This document shows positions 35,293 through 43,550 of a stretch of DNA of 64,000 bases, piece by piece. The stretch's first letter is position 1, and the number at the start of each line of letters is the position of its first letter. This stretch comes from Oscillibacter valericigenes (GTDB lineage Bacteria; Bacillota; Clostridia; Oscillospirales; Oscillospiraceae): positions 124,001 to 188,000 of the forward strand of contig NZ_JAFBIQ010000003.1 of NCBI RefSeq assembly GCF_021531315.1, read 5' to 3'. Under the pieces are notes generated by a model that saw nothing but the letters and a program-made list of their open reading frames with translations, did not search any database and had not been told where the DNA came from. The translations under genes were made by a program, and so were the position numbers.

Positions 35293-36807
35293 ATGAATAA
35301 AACTCCCACTGTTCTGATCATCATGGACGGCTTCGGCCTGAGCGATGAGACCCGCGGCAACGCCGTGCGCGGCGCAAACACGCCCGTGCTCGATCGCCTG
35401 AACCGCGAGTACGCCAACACGCAGCTCTCGGCCTCCGGCCTTGATGTGGGTCTCCCCGCCGGTCAGATGGGCAACAGCGAGGTCGGCCACACCAACATCG
35501 GCGGCGGCCGCGTGGTGTTTCAGGATCTGCCGCGCATCTCCCGCGCCATTGAGGACGGCACCTTCTTTGAAAATCCCGCCTACTGCGCCGCGATGGACGC
35601 CTGCCTTGAAAAGGGCTCGGCGCTGCACCTCTATGGCCTGCTCTCCAACGGCGGCGTCCATTCCACCGTTGAGCATGTCTGGGCGCTTTTGAAGATGGCC
35701 TCCATCAAGGGGCTCAAGCGCGTGTATCTCCACTGCTTCCTCGACGGGCGCGATGTTTCGCCCACCTCCGGCGCGGACTTTGTCGCCGAGGCGCAGAAAA
35801 AGTGCGCCGAGCTGGGTGTCGGTAAGATCGCGACCGTCATGGGCCGCTACTACGCCATGGACCGCGACAAACGCTGGGAGCGCCTCGAGCGCGCCTACGA
35901 TGCGATGGTCTATGGCGAGGGCATCCAGAACGCCGATCCCGTTGCCGCCATCAAGGAATCCTACAAAAACGGCGTGACCGACGAGTTTGTGGAGCCCATC
36001 GTCTGCGACAAGGCGGGCACGATCTCCGACAACGACTCCATCATCTTCTTCAACTACCGCCCCGACCGCGCCCGTGAGATCACCCGCGCCTTTGTCGACC
36101 CCGCGTTTGACGGCTTCCAGCGCGAGTATTTCCCCGTCACCTATGTCTGCAACACCGAGTATGACGCCACGATGCCGAATGTGCAGGTCGCCTTCCCGCG
36201 CATCACGATCCGAAACGGTCTCGGCGAATACCTCGGCAAGCTCGGTCTCACGCAGCTGCGCATTGCGGAGACGGAGAAGTACGCCCATGTCACCTTCTTC
36301 TTTAACGGCGGCGTGGAGGCCCCCTACCCCGGCGAGGACCGCGTGCTCGTCGCCTCACCGAAGGTGGCAACCTACGATCTCCAGCCCGAAATGAGTGCGC
36401 ACGAGGTCACCGAAAAGTGCGTCGAGCGCATCGAGTCCGGCGCCTACGATGTCATCATCCTCAACTTTGCCAACTGCGACATGGTCGGCCACACCGGCAA
36501 CTATGAGGCCGCCGTTAAGGCGGTCGAGACCGTGGACGGGTGCGTGGGCAGGGTCGTGGACGCGACGCTCAAGATGGGCGGCATCGCCATGATCACCGCC
36601 GACCACGGCAACGCCGAGCAGATGCTGCAAGCCGACAGCGACAGCCCCATGACCGCGCACACCACGAACCCCGTGCCCTTCATCCTCTGCGGCGCGGGCA
36701 GCGAGCTGCGCGAGGGCCGTCTTGCCGACATCGCCCCGACCATCCTCGATGTGATGGGGCTTGAGCAGCCCGAGGAAATGGACGGCAGGAGCCTGATCAT
36801 CCGCTGA
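35293..36807 (+). CDS. gpmI: 2,3-bisphosphoglycerate-independent phosphoglycerate mutase
   Basis: GpmI interconverts 3- and 2-phosphoglycerate using two manganese ions. The 504-aa alkaline-phosphatase-superfamily enzyme starts TPTVLIIMDGFGLSDET and has the catalytic serine in GQMGNSEVGHTNIGGG (near residue 62). Later metal ligands are in NFANCDMVGHTGN and TADHGNAEQM. Length and motifs are normal. It is the last gene of the trmL-pgk-tpiA-gpmI run. Confidence 0.97.
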   Translation: MNKTPTVLIIMDGFGLSDETRGNAVRGANTPVLDRLNREYANTQLSASGLDVGLPAGQMGNSEVGHTNIGGGRVVFQDLPRISRAIEDGTFFENPAYCAAMDACLEKGSALHLYGLLSNGGVHSTVEHVWALLKMASIKGLKRVYLHCFLDGRDVSPTSGADFVAEAQKKCAELGVGKIATVMGRYYAMDRDKRWERLERAYDAMVYGEGIQNADPVAAIKESYKNGVTDEFVEPIVCDKAGTISDNDSIIFFNYRPDRAREITRAFVDPAFDGFQREYFPVTYVCNTEYDATMPNVQVAFPRITIRNGLGEYLGKLGLTQLRIAETEKYAHVTFFFNGGVEAPYPGEDRVLVASPKVATYDLQPEMSAHEVTEKCVERIESGAYDVIILNFANCDMVGHTGNYEAAVKAVETVDGCVGRVVDATLKMGGIAMITADHGNAEQMLQADSDSPMTAHTTNPVPFILCGAGSELREGRLADIAPTILDVMGLEQPEEMDGRSLIIR

Positions 36808-36827
36808 GCGGCATAAAATCCATAGAG

Positions 36828-36860
36828 ATCAGCCATCCTTCGGGTATGGCTGATTTTTTT
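36828..36860 (+). terminator. Terminator after gpmI
   Basis: ATCAGCCAT (36828-36836) pairs with ATGGCTGAT (36846-36854) and is followed by a run of seven T. Confidence 0.92.
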
Positions 36861-37014
36861 CTGCCCGGAAGAAATATCCGTGGGCTCTGACGGCGCGCGA
36901 AAAAAATAAGATTTCCCGAAAAATCGGGTTTAGAAAAGGCTCCGGCGGTACACAATACCCTCAGAGCCTCTTCTATTTCGCAGCGCCCGCCTCGCGGGCA
37001 GAAAGGATACACGT

Positions 37015-37731
37015 ATGAACGAACCGAAACGCCGCGCCGCGCGGCATTCCATGACCGGTACGGGCTTATACATAGCCCTGTTTCTCGGTCTGACGGCGCT
37101 TGCCGTCGCAGGCTATTGGATGCTGCTCCCCTCTCCCGCCGACAAGACGCCTACGCCCGTATCCGAGCCGCCGGTCACGACGCCCATCGCCGCGGCGCCC
37201 ATCGCGCCGGAGCCTCCCGAGGTCAAACCGGAGGAGCCGGCAGAGCCGGTGCAGTCTGCCGTCGAGGTCACGCTCCCCGAGCCGAAGCCGGAACCCGCCG
37301 AGCCGATCACGCCCGTCGCGCCGCGGCTCATCGTTTCGCCGCTGAGCGGCGAGACCGTCGCCGCCTTCAGCATGAATGAGCTATCTTACAGCGAGACATT
37401 GGCCGACTGGCGCACGCATGACGGCATCGACATCAAGGCGGACGCCGGTACGCAGGTGCTTGCCGCCTGCTCCGGCACGGTGCGCTCCGTTTTCGATGAC
37501 GACCTCATGGGCACCACCGTCGTCATTGCGCACGACGGCGGCTATGAGACCATCTACTCCAACCTCCAAAGCGTCCCGACCGTTGCTCCGGAGCAATATG
37601 TCTCCGCCGGACAGGTCATCGGGGCTGTGGGAGAGACCTCGCTCGCCGAGGCTTCCATGGTGCCGCACCTGCACTTTTCCGTCACGAAGGACGGCGAGAG
37701 CGTCGATCCGCAGGAATTTCTCAGGTCATAA
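37015..37731 (+). CDS. Membrane-anchored M23 (LytM) peptidase-like protein, SpoIIQ-like
   Basis: This 238-aa protein has a short basic N-terminus, one membrane helix (about residues 18-40), a proline/glutamate-rich linker to about residue 105, and an M23 domain. The zinc-site residues look intact: HDGIDIKADAG, and HLHFSVTKDG at the C-terminus. The layout matches SpoIIQ, the forespore protein that pairs with SpoIIIAH during engulfment; clostridial SpoIIQ often keeps the metal site. The gene stands alone, not next to spoIID, so a vegetative wall endopeptidase is an alternative. Confidence 0.7.
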   Translation: MNEPKRRAARHSMTGTGLYIALFLGLTALAVAGYWMLLPSPADKTPTPVSEPPVTTPIAAAPIAPEPPEVKPEEPAEPVQSAVEVTLPEPKPEPAEPITPVAPRLIVSPLSGETVAAFSMNELSYSETLADWRTHDGIDIKADAGTQVLAACSGTVRSVFDDDLMGTTVVIAHDGGYETIYSNLQSVPTVAPEQYVSAGQVIGAVGETSLAEASMVPHLHFSVTKDGESVDPQEFLRS

Positions 37732-37763
37732 AAAGGAGCCGGTCCATCGGACCGGCTCCTTTC
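37731..37763. terminator. Bidirectional terminator between the M23 and MATE genes
   Basis: AAAAGGAGCCGGTCC pairs with GGACCGGCTCCTTT around ATC. A and T tracts on the two sides allow it to act on both convergent genes. Confidence 0.88.
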
Positions 37764-37774
37764 CGTATTCTTTT

Positions 37775-39148
37775 TCAGCGCAGGCGCGCGTTGGCCGCGT
37801 GCAGGGTCCTGCGCAGGAAGATCGACGAGAGCGTCAGGCTCATCAGCTCTGCGATGGGGAACGACCACCACACCAGCTCCAGCCGTCCGGTCAAAGACAG
37901 CAGATACGCCACCGGCAGCAGCACGCAGATCTGGCGGCAGACGGAGACGATGAGGCTGTAAAAGGGCGTCCCCAGCGCCTGAAAGACGCTGCCCGCCACG
38001 ATGCAGAAGCCCGCGAGCGGGAAAGTCAGGCCGATGATGCGCAGCGCCGTCTTGCCGATGGCCAGCATCTCCGCCGAGGGAGAGAACAGGCCCAGCAGCG
38101 TGCCGGGGATCAGCTCAAAGAGTGCAAGGCCCGCGCACATGATGGCGATCGCCGTGAACACAGAGAGGCGGATGGCCCGGCGGAACCGGTCGGGCCTGCC
38201 CGCGCCAAAGTTGTAGGCGATGATCGGCACCATCGCGTTATTGAGGCCGAAGATGGGCATGAAGATGAAGCTCTGGAGCTTGAAGTACGCGCCGAACACC
38301 GCCGTCGCCGCCTCGGTGAAGGAAATGAGGATCTTGTTCATGCCGAACATCATCACCGAGCCGATGGACTGCATGATGATGGACGGCACGCCGACGGCAT
38401 AGATCTCCCTGATGGTCGCGGCATGGGGTCGGATCGCGCCGCGGCGCAGGCGCACCTCTGGATTGCGCGTGAGGTTGAGATAGAGACCGAGGGCTGCGCC
38501 CACGAGCTGCCCGACGACGGTGGCGACCGCCGCGCCCGCAACCTCCAGCCGGGGAAAGCCGAGCAGGCCAAAGATGAGGATGGGGTCGAGCACGATGTTG
38601 ATGGCCGCACCGACCACCTGCGAGATCATGGAAAGGTCGGTGCGCCCCGTGGATTGGAGCAGACGCTCTCCATAGACCTGCATGAAAATGCCCAGAGAGC
38701 CGCCGATGCAGATCATTACATAGTCCCGTCCATAGGCGATGATTTGTTCGTTGTCCGTCTGCAAGCGGAAGAAAAAGCCCGCAAACGCAAGACCGATCAG
38801 GGTAAACAGCGCAGCGGTGCACAGCGTCAGAAACAGTCCTGTGCCCGCAGCACGGTCCGCGCCCTCCTGATTTCTCTCACCCAGTGAGCGCGAGAGCAGC
38901 GCGTTCATGCCGATGCCCGTGCCGACGGAAAACGCGATGCACAGCATTTGGAGCGGGAAGGCAAGCGACACGGCGTTCATCGCATCCTGGCTCAGCCGCG
39001 CGACAAAGACCGTATCCACCACATTGTAGAGCGCCTGGAAGAGCATCGACACCATCATCGGCACCGCCATGTTGAACAGCAGCCTGCCGACCGGCATCGT
39101 GCCCATTTTGTTTTCCTGTCTGCCCTCTTCTCTGATGTTTTCGTCCAT
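37775..39148 (-). CDS. MATE family efflux transporter
   Basis: This is a 457-aa multidrug and toxin extrusion (MATE) antiporter with about twelve membrane helices. Visible family segments are PVGRLLFNMAVPMMVSMLFQ, YNVVDTVFVARLSQDA, and INIVLDPILIFGLLGFPRLEVAGAA. These exporters use a sodium or proton gradient; the substrate cannot be read from sequence. It lies downstream of prfB on the same strand but is separated from it by a hairpin. Confidence 0.94.
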   Translation of the reverse strand: MDENIREEGRQENKMGTMPVGRLLFNMAVPMMVSMLFQALYNVVDTVFVARLSQDAMNAVSLAFPLQMLCIAFSVGTGIGMNALLSRSLGERNQEGADRAAGTGLFLTLCTAALFTLIGLAFAGFFFRLQTDNEQIIAYGRDYVMICIGGSLGIFMQVYGERLLQSTGRTDLSMISQVVGAAINIVLDPILIFGLLGFPRLEVAGAAVATVVGQLVGAALGLYLNLTRNPEVRLRRGAIRPHAATIREIYAVGVPSIIMQSIGSVMMFGMNKILISFTEAATAVFGAYFKLQSFIFMPIFGLNNAMVPIIAYNFGAGRPDRFRRAIRLSVFTAIAIMCAGLALFELIPGTLLGLFSPSAEMLAIGKTALRIIGLTFPLAGFCIVAGSVFQALGTPFYSLIVSVCRQICVLLPVAYLLSLTGRLELVWWSFPIAELMSLTLSSIFLRRTLHAANARLR

Positions 39149-39172
39149 TTTGTAACTCTCCGATTTTCAGAC

Positions 39173-39200
39173 AAAATTCCGGCGCTTGCCGCGCCGGAAT
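39173..39200 (-). terminator. Terminator downstream of prfB
   Basis: A perfect 10-bp stem ATTCCGGCGC/GCGCCGGAAT with a 5-base loop lies just past the prfB stop. On the minus strand it is followed by TTTG; an A/T tract on the other side lets it work from the plus strand as well. Confidence 0.75.
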
Positions 39201-39207
39201 CCGTTTT

Positions 39208-40332
39208 TTACTTCTTCAGCTCGCCGTTTGCGGCCTTGGTGAGGTAGGCGTTGATGAAGCCGTCGAGGTCACCGTCCATGACCGCTTGAATGTTGCCGGT
39301 CTCGTAGTCCGTGCGCGTGTCCTTGACGAGCTGATAGGGCATGAACACATAGGAGCGGATCTGGCTGCCCCACTCGATCTTGAGCTGCACGCCCTTGAGG
39401 TCGCTGATCTTCTCCGCATGCTGCTGGATCTTCAGCTCCATGAGCTTTGATTTGAGCATCTGCATGGCGTAGTCACGGTTCTGGAACTGGCTGCGCTGCG
39501 TCTGGCAGGCGGTGACGATGCCGGTGGGGATATGGATGAGGCGCACCGCGGAGGAGGTCTTGTTGACATGCTGGCCGCCCGCGCCGGAGGAGCGGTAGAC
39601 CTGCATCTCGATGTCCTCGGGGCGGATATCGACCTCGATGTCGTTGGGGAGCTCTGGCATGACCTCGAGTGCGGCAAAGCTCGTCTGACGGCGGGCGTTT
39701 GCGTCGAAGGGCGACACGCGCACGAGGCGGTGGACGCCGTTCTCGCCCTTGAGGTAGCCGTAGGCGTTCTCGCCCTTGACCATGACCGTCGCGCTCTTGA
39801 TGCCGGCCTCTTCGCCGTCGATATAGTCCATCATCTCGAACTCGAAGCCGTGCTTGTTCGCCCACTGCATATACATGCGGTAGAGCATCTGCGTCCAATC
39901 CTGCGCCTCGGTGCCTCCGGCGCCGGCGTGGAAGGTCAGAATGGCATTGCAGTTGTCGTACTCGCCGGAGAGCAGCGTCGTCAGGCGAACCTCCTCGATC
40001 CTCTTTTCGAGGTCATCGTAGCCCTCCTGCAGCTCGGGCAGCAGGCTCGCGTCGTCCATCTCGTTGCCCATGTCGATGAGCGCGAGCAGATCGTCGCGCG
40101 CGGAGACCAGCTTTTCAAAGCAATGGAGCTTATTTTGCAGCTGCTTGGTGCGCATTTGATTGGCCTGCGAGCGCTCGATGTCGTTCCAGAAGCCCTCCTC
40201 ATGCGCCTCGGCCTCAAGCCGCGCGATCTCGTGCTTGGAAGCCTCAATATCAAGCGCCTTTTCAAGGTTTGCAAAGGTGTCGCTCATAGCGAGCAGCTTT
40301 TGTTTATAGGAATCGTATTCGATAACAGCCAT
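39208..40332 (-). CDS. prfB: Peptide chain release factor 2, without programmed frameshift
   Basis: RF2 ends translation at UAA and UGA codons. The 374-aa protein has the stop-codon recognition tripeptide SPF in VRVSPFDANARRQ and the peptidyl-hydrolysis motif GGQ in SSGAGGQHVNKTSSAVR. In many bacteria prfB has an in-frame UGA near codon 26 that is bypassed by +1 frameshifting. Here the frame is continuous and reads CTT GAT at the equivalent Leu-Asp position, so this control is absent. It has its own promoter at 40369-40397. Confidence 0.96.
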   Translation of the reverse strand: MAVIEYDSYKQKLLAMSDTFANLEKALDIEASKHEIARLEAEAHEEGFWNDIERSQANQMRTKQLQNKLHCFEKLVSARDDLLALIDMGNEMDDASLLPELQEGYDDLEKRIEEVRLTTLLSGEYDNCNAILTFHAGAGGTEAQDWTQMLYRMYMQWANKHGFEFEMMDYIDGEEAGIKSATVMVKGENAYGYLKGENGVHRLVRVSPFDANARRQTSFAALEVMPELPNDIEVDIRPEDIEMQVYRSSGAGGQHVNKTSSAVRLIHIPTGIVTACQTQRSQFQNRDYAMQMLKSKLMELKIQQHAEKISDLKGVQLKIEWGSQIRSYVFMPYQLVKDTRTDYETGNIQAVMDGDLDGFINAYLTKAANGELKK

Positions 40333-40368
40333 AACGGTCTCCCCTTCTCTTACTGCATTAGCCGAAAA

Positions 40369-40397
40369 AGTATATCACGCCCGCCCCCGAAAAGCAA
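40369..40397 (-). promoter_or_regulatory. Promoter of prfB
   Basis: On the minus strand TTGCTT (40392-40397) and TATACT (40369-40374) are 17 bp apart, with an extended -10 TG one base upstream. The -35 box lies in the tail of the upstream hairpin. Confidence 0.7.
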
Positions 40398-40426
40398 GAA
40401 AAATCCGCCGTTATGGCGGATTTTTC
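40398..40426. terminator. Second terminator-like hairpin upstream of prfB
   Basis: A perfect 12-bp stem GAAAAATCCGCC/GGCGGATTTTTC has a 5-base loop. It follows the small gene's first terminator and can act as a back-up terminator. Confidence 0.8.
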
Positions 40427-40461
40427 TCTGTTTCTTATCGTCAACGGCAAAAACGCCTCAT

Positions 40462-40492
40462 AAAAACAAAAAACCCACGCATCTCTGCGTGG
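40462..40492 (-). terminator. Terminator of the 26-codon gene
   Basis: On the minus strand CCACGCA, GAGA, TGCGTGG is followed by GTTTTTTGTTTTT, 15 bases after the small gene's stop codon. This is a textbook intrinsic terminator. Confidence 0.92.
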
Positions 40493-40507
40493 CTCCGTTC
40501 TTTGATC

Positions 40508-40588
40508 TCAGCGCTCGCTGACGATCTGCTCCGCACTGCCGAAGATCATGTCATCGACATCGCAGCTCTTGAAGTTTTCAAACATCAT
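40508..40588 (-). CDS. Small protein or peptide of 26 aa, unknown function
   Basis: This short frame is too small for ordinary gene calling but is framed by all the signals of a gene. It has a promoter with a 17-bp spacer, AAAGGAGC at 40601-40608 (12 bases before the start), and a strong terminator 15 bases after the TGA. The peptide begins MMFENFKSCDVDD and ends SAEQIVSER. It is acidic, has one cysteine, and shows no signal peptide or membrane helix. A second ATG one codon downstream could be the real start. I do not recognise the family; a regulatory peptide or peptide precursor are possibilities. Confidence 0.5.
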   Translation of the reverse strand: MMFENFKSCDVDDMIFGSAEQIVSER

Positions 40589-40628
40589 ATAAGTTCTCAC
40601 GCTCCTTTCTCTTTTTCAGTTCAAAGGT

Positions 40629-40657
40629 ATGATACCACTTCTCCGTCAAGAGCGCAA
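40629..40657 (-). promoter_or_regulatory. Promoter of the 26-codon gene
   Basis: On the minus strand TTGCGC (40652-40657) and TATCAT (40629-40634) are 17 bp apart, with an extended -10 (TGGTATCAT). Confidence 0.6.
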
Positions 40658-40785
40658 GCGTTATTTTAAACATAATTCACAATTTATTGCTTTGCGTTTT
40701 GTATATTCTGCCGTTTTATTTTTCTGTTGCATCGGCCGGTGCTGTGATAGAATAATAAAGTCAGATTTATTTTTCAGGAGCTTTT

Positions 40786-41658
40786 ATGGCAATGCAACGC
40801 AACCCCCGCTTTGTCCGCTTTTTGCTCCCACTTGCTCTCATCACAGCCGCAGCGCTGTGGTGGGGCAACAGCAGCATCGAAACGGACGCATTTATTTTTT
40901 CCTCCGCGCGCCTGCCGAACGGCTTTGACGGCGCGCGCGTCGTGCAGCTCAGCGATCTGCACGGCAAAGCCTTCGGCAAAAACAATGAGCGGCTTTTCGC
41001 CGCCGTTGAGGCCGCGCAACCGGACTACATTCTGATCACTGGCGACCTTGTGGATCGCGCGACCGACGATCCCGTGGGCTACGCCGCCTCGGTCGGCGCG
41101 GCGCTCAGCGCCATCGCGCCGACCTGCTATGTCACCGGCAATCACGAGTGGGGACACGGCCCCGCTATGGTCGAGCGGCTCAAGGCCGCGCTGCGCGAAA
41201 ACGGCGTGACGGTGCTCTCCAACGAGGTCCTTCCTTGGGAGCGCGGCGGCGATACGATCCTGCTCGCAGGTGTTGACGACCCCAACGGCTATGCCGACCA
41301 GAAAACGCCCGCGCAGCTTGCCGCCGACATCTACGCGGAATACGGCGCCCCCTTTTGGCTGCTGCTCGCCCACCGCAACAACAGCTTCAACGGCGGCTAC
41401 TGCCGCCTTGGCGCCGACCTGACACTCTGCGGCCACGCGCACGGCGGCATTTGGCGTCTGCCGTTTACCGACGGGCTGATCGACGCGACGCTCACGCTCC
41501 TTCCCTCCCTCACCAGCGGCTTCTACCGCTGCACGGACGAGGGCTGCGCGGGCGCGGAGGTCTTTGTCTCGCGCGGGCTCGGCAATTCACCGCGCCTTGT
41601 GCCGCGCCTTTTCAACCGCCCACAGGTGGCGGTCATCACTTTGAAGAAAGCGGGGTGA
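40786..41658 (+). CDS. Membrane-anchored metallophosphoesterase (YkuE-like)
   Basis: This 290-aa protein has an N-terminal membrane segment (about residues 10-28) and a calcineurin-like phosphoesterase domain. All metal motifs are present: QLSDLHGKAFG, ITGDLVDR, VTGNHEWG, LLLAHRN and CGHAHGGIWRLP. Family members such as YkuE act at the cell envelope; the substrate is not known here. CAGGAG lies upstream of the start. mnmG begins 5 bases after its stop, so the two are probably co-transcribed. Confidence 0.88.
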   Translation: MAMQRNPRFVRFLLPLALITAAALWWGNSSIETDAFIFSSARLPNGFDGARVVQLSDLHGKAFGKNNERLFAAVEAAQPDYILITGDLVDRATDDPVGYAASVGAALSAIAPTCYVTGNHEWGHGPAMVERLKAALRENGVTVLSNEVLPWERGGDTILLAGVDDPNGYADQKTPAQLAADIYAEYGAPFWLLLAHRNNSFNGGYCRLGADLTLCGHAHGGIWRLPFTDGLIDATLTLLPSLTSGFYRCTDEGCAGAEVFVSRGLGNSPRLVPRLFNRPQVAVITLKKAG

Positions 41659-41663
41659 CATCC

Positions 41664-43550
41664 ATGCGGGAATATTTTGCCGGCGATTTTGACGTCGCCG
41701 TGATCGGCGCGGGGCACGCCGGCATCGAGGCCGCGCTCGCCGCCGCCCGCCTCGGCCGAAAGACCGTCTGCTTCACCATCAACTTAGACGCTGTGGGCAA
41801 TATGCCCTGCAACCCCGCCATCGGCGGCACGGGCAAGGGGCACCTCGTCCGCGAGCTGGACGCCCTCGGCGGCGAGATGGCGCGGGCCGCCGACCAAGCC
41901 TGCATCCAATACCGCCTGCTCAACTGCGGCAAGGGTCCCGCCGTGTGGTCGCTGCGCGCGCAGGCGGACCGCCGCGCCTACCAGCAGATCATGAAGCACA
42001 CGCTCGAGCGGCAGAAAAACCTGACGCTCCGACAGGCGGAGATCGTGGAGCTTCGCGTGGAAAACGGCGCGGTCAGCGCCGTCATCACCGCGACGGGCGC
42101 GGTATTCGGCGCAAAGGCGGTCATCCTCTGCTCGGGCACCTATCTTGACGGGCGCACCATCGTGGGTGAGTGCATTCAATCGAGCGGCCCCGACGGGATG
42201 CACGCAAGCCTCCCGCTCGCTGAGCAGCTGCGCGCGCTCGGGCTTCCCCTGCGACGCTTCAAGACCGGCACGCCGCCGCGCATCAACGCCCGCAGCGTCG
42301 ATTTTTCCAAAATGGAGCGGCAGGAGGGCGATGCCGAGCCGCTGCCCTTTTCATTCACGACCGAGCGCGTCCCCTGCAACCGTGCGGTCTGCTACCTCAC
42401 CTACACCAATGAGGAAACGCACCGCATCCTCCGCGAAAATCTTGACCGCAGCCCCATCTACTCCGGCGTGATCGAGGGCGTGGGACCGCGCTACTGCCCG
42501 AGCATCGAGACGAAGATCGTCCGCTTTGCGGACAAGCCTCGCCACCAGCTTTTCATCGAGCCGATGGGGCTGGACACCGAGGAGCTTTACATTCAGGGGC
42601 TTTCCTCCTCCATGCCCGAGGAGGTGCAGGTGCGGGCGGTGCACACCATCGCGGGCCTCGAGCACGCTGAGCTCATGCGCCCCGCCTACGCCATCGAGTA
42701 TGACTGCATCGACCCAACCGCGCTCAGGCCCACGCTGGAAACGAAGGCCATTGCGGGGCTTTACGGCGCTGGGCAGTTCAACGGCTCGTCGGGCTATGAG
42801 GAGGCCGCCGTGCAGGGCTTCGTCGCGGGCGTGAACGCCGCGCGGCGCATCGCGGGCGAAGCGCCCTTTATTCTCTCCCGTGCAGAGAGCTACATCGGCA
42901 CGCTCATCGACGACCTTGTCACCAAGGGGACGGACGAGCCCTACCGCATGATGACGAGCCGCAGCGAATACCGTCTCCTGCTGCGGCAAGACAACGCCGA
43001 TCAACGGCTGACGAGGCTCGGCCACGACCTCGGCCTCGTCTCCGACGAGCGCCTTGCCGCCGTGGAGGAGAAGTACGCCGCCGTCGCGCGTGAGATCAAG
43101 CGGCTCGAGCACACGGGCCTCCCCGCGAGCGAGGCGCTCAACGCGCTGCTGCGTGAGCGCGGCACGGCGGAGATCGCAGACGGCAGCCCGCTCATCGCGC
43201 TGCTGCGCCGCCCACAGCTCCGTTATGACGATCTGCGCGTTTTCGATGCCGGCTGCGCCGCCTGCCCGAAGGACATCGCCGAGCAGGTGGAGATCACCGT
43301 CAAGTACGAGGGCTACATTCGCCGCCAAAGGGCTGAGGTCGAGGAGTTCGCACGGCTCGAGAGCCGTCTGCTGCCTGAGAACATCAGCTATTCCGGCATC
43401 GACGGTCTGCGCCTTGAGGCGCGGGAAAAGCTCGACGCCATCCGCCCCCGCTCGCTCGGACAGGCGGGGCGTATCTCGGGCGTTTCCCCCGCAGACCTCG
43501 CCGCGCTGATGATTTTTCTGGAAAAGGAGAAGCATTATGAAAATTCTTGA
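41664..43550 (+). CDS. mnmG: tRNA uridine-5-carboxymethylaminomethyl modification enzyme MnmG
   Basis: MnmG works with MnmE to modify the wobble uridine of several tRNAs, using FAD. The 628-aa protein has the dinucleotide motif VAVIGAGHAGIEAALAAARLG, the conserved NMPCNPAIGGTGKGHLVREL, and GYEEAAVQGFVAGVNAA. I placed the start at 41664 because it gives the family N-terminus; the open frame continues far upstream inside the phosphoesterase gene. In many genomes mnmE, mnmG and rsmG cluster; here mnmG stands apart. Confidence 0.96.
   Translation: MREYFAGDFDVAVIGAGHAGIEAALAAARLGRKTVCFTINLDAVGNMPCNPAIGGTGKGHLVRELDALGGEMARAADQACIQYRLLNCGKGPAVWSLRAQADRRAYQQIMKHTLERQKNLTLRQAEIVELRVENGAVSAVITATGAVFGAKAVILCSGTYLDGRTIVGECIQSSGPDGMHASLPLAEQLRALGLPLRRFKTGTPPRINARSVDFSKMERQEGDAEPLPFSFTTERVPCNRAVCYLTYTNEETHRILRENLDRSPIYSGVIEGVGPRYCPSIETKIVRFADKPRHQLFIEPMGLDTEELYIQGLSSSMPEEVQVRAVHTIAGLEHAELMRPAYAIEYDCIDPTALRPTLETKAIAGLYGAGQFNGSSGYEEAAVQGFVAGVNAARRIAGEAPFILSRAESYIGTLIDDLVTKGTDEPYRMMTSRSEYRLLLRQDNADQRLTRLGHDLGLVSDERLAAVEEKYAAVAREIKRLEHTGLPASEALNALLRERGTAEIADGSPLIALLRRPQLRYDDLRVFDAGCAACPKDIAEQVEITVKYEGYIRRQRAEVEEFARLESRLLPENISYSGIDGLRLEAREKLDAIRPRSLGQAGRISGVSPADLAALMIFLEKEKHYENS

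Larger units (their letters stand above)
40333..40785. other. Region of 453 bp between prfB and the phosphoesterase gene
   Basis: This stretch holds, on the minus strand, a complete small gene (promoter 40629-40657, coding 40508-40588, terminator 40462-40492), a second hairpin (40398-40426) and the prfB promoter. The remaining 120 bases up to 40785 are A/T-rich and contain the plus-strand promoter of the phosphoesterase gene, probably the extended -10 TGATAGAAT near 40745. Confidence 0.6.

Noticed and set aside
36861-37014. SigF or SigG promoter upstream of the SpoIIQ-like gene
   Set aside because: A CACAATA element resembles a SigG -10 box, but no acceptable -35 box lies at the right distance.
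39208-40332. Programmed +1 frameshift in prfB
   Set aside because: The frame is continuous through the usual site; no in-frame UGA is present near codon 26.
40508-40588. The 26-codon frame as a prfB leader peptide controlling read-through
   Set aside because: prfB has its own promoter downstream of two hairpins, and a ribosome stopped at the UGA would not reach the terminator stem. Kept as a weak alternative only.
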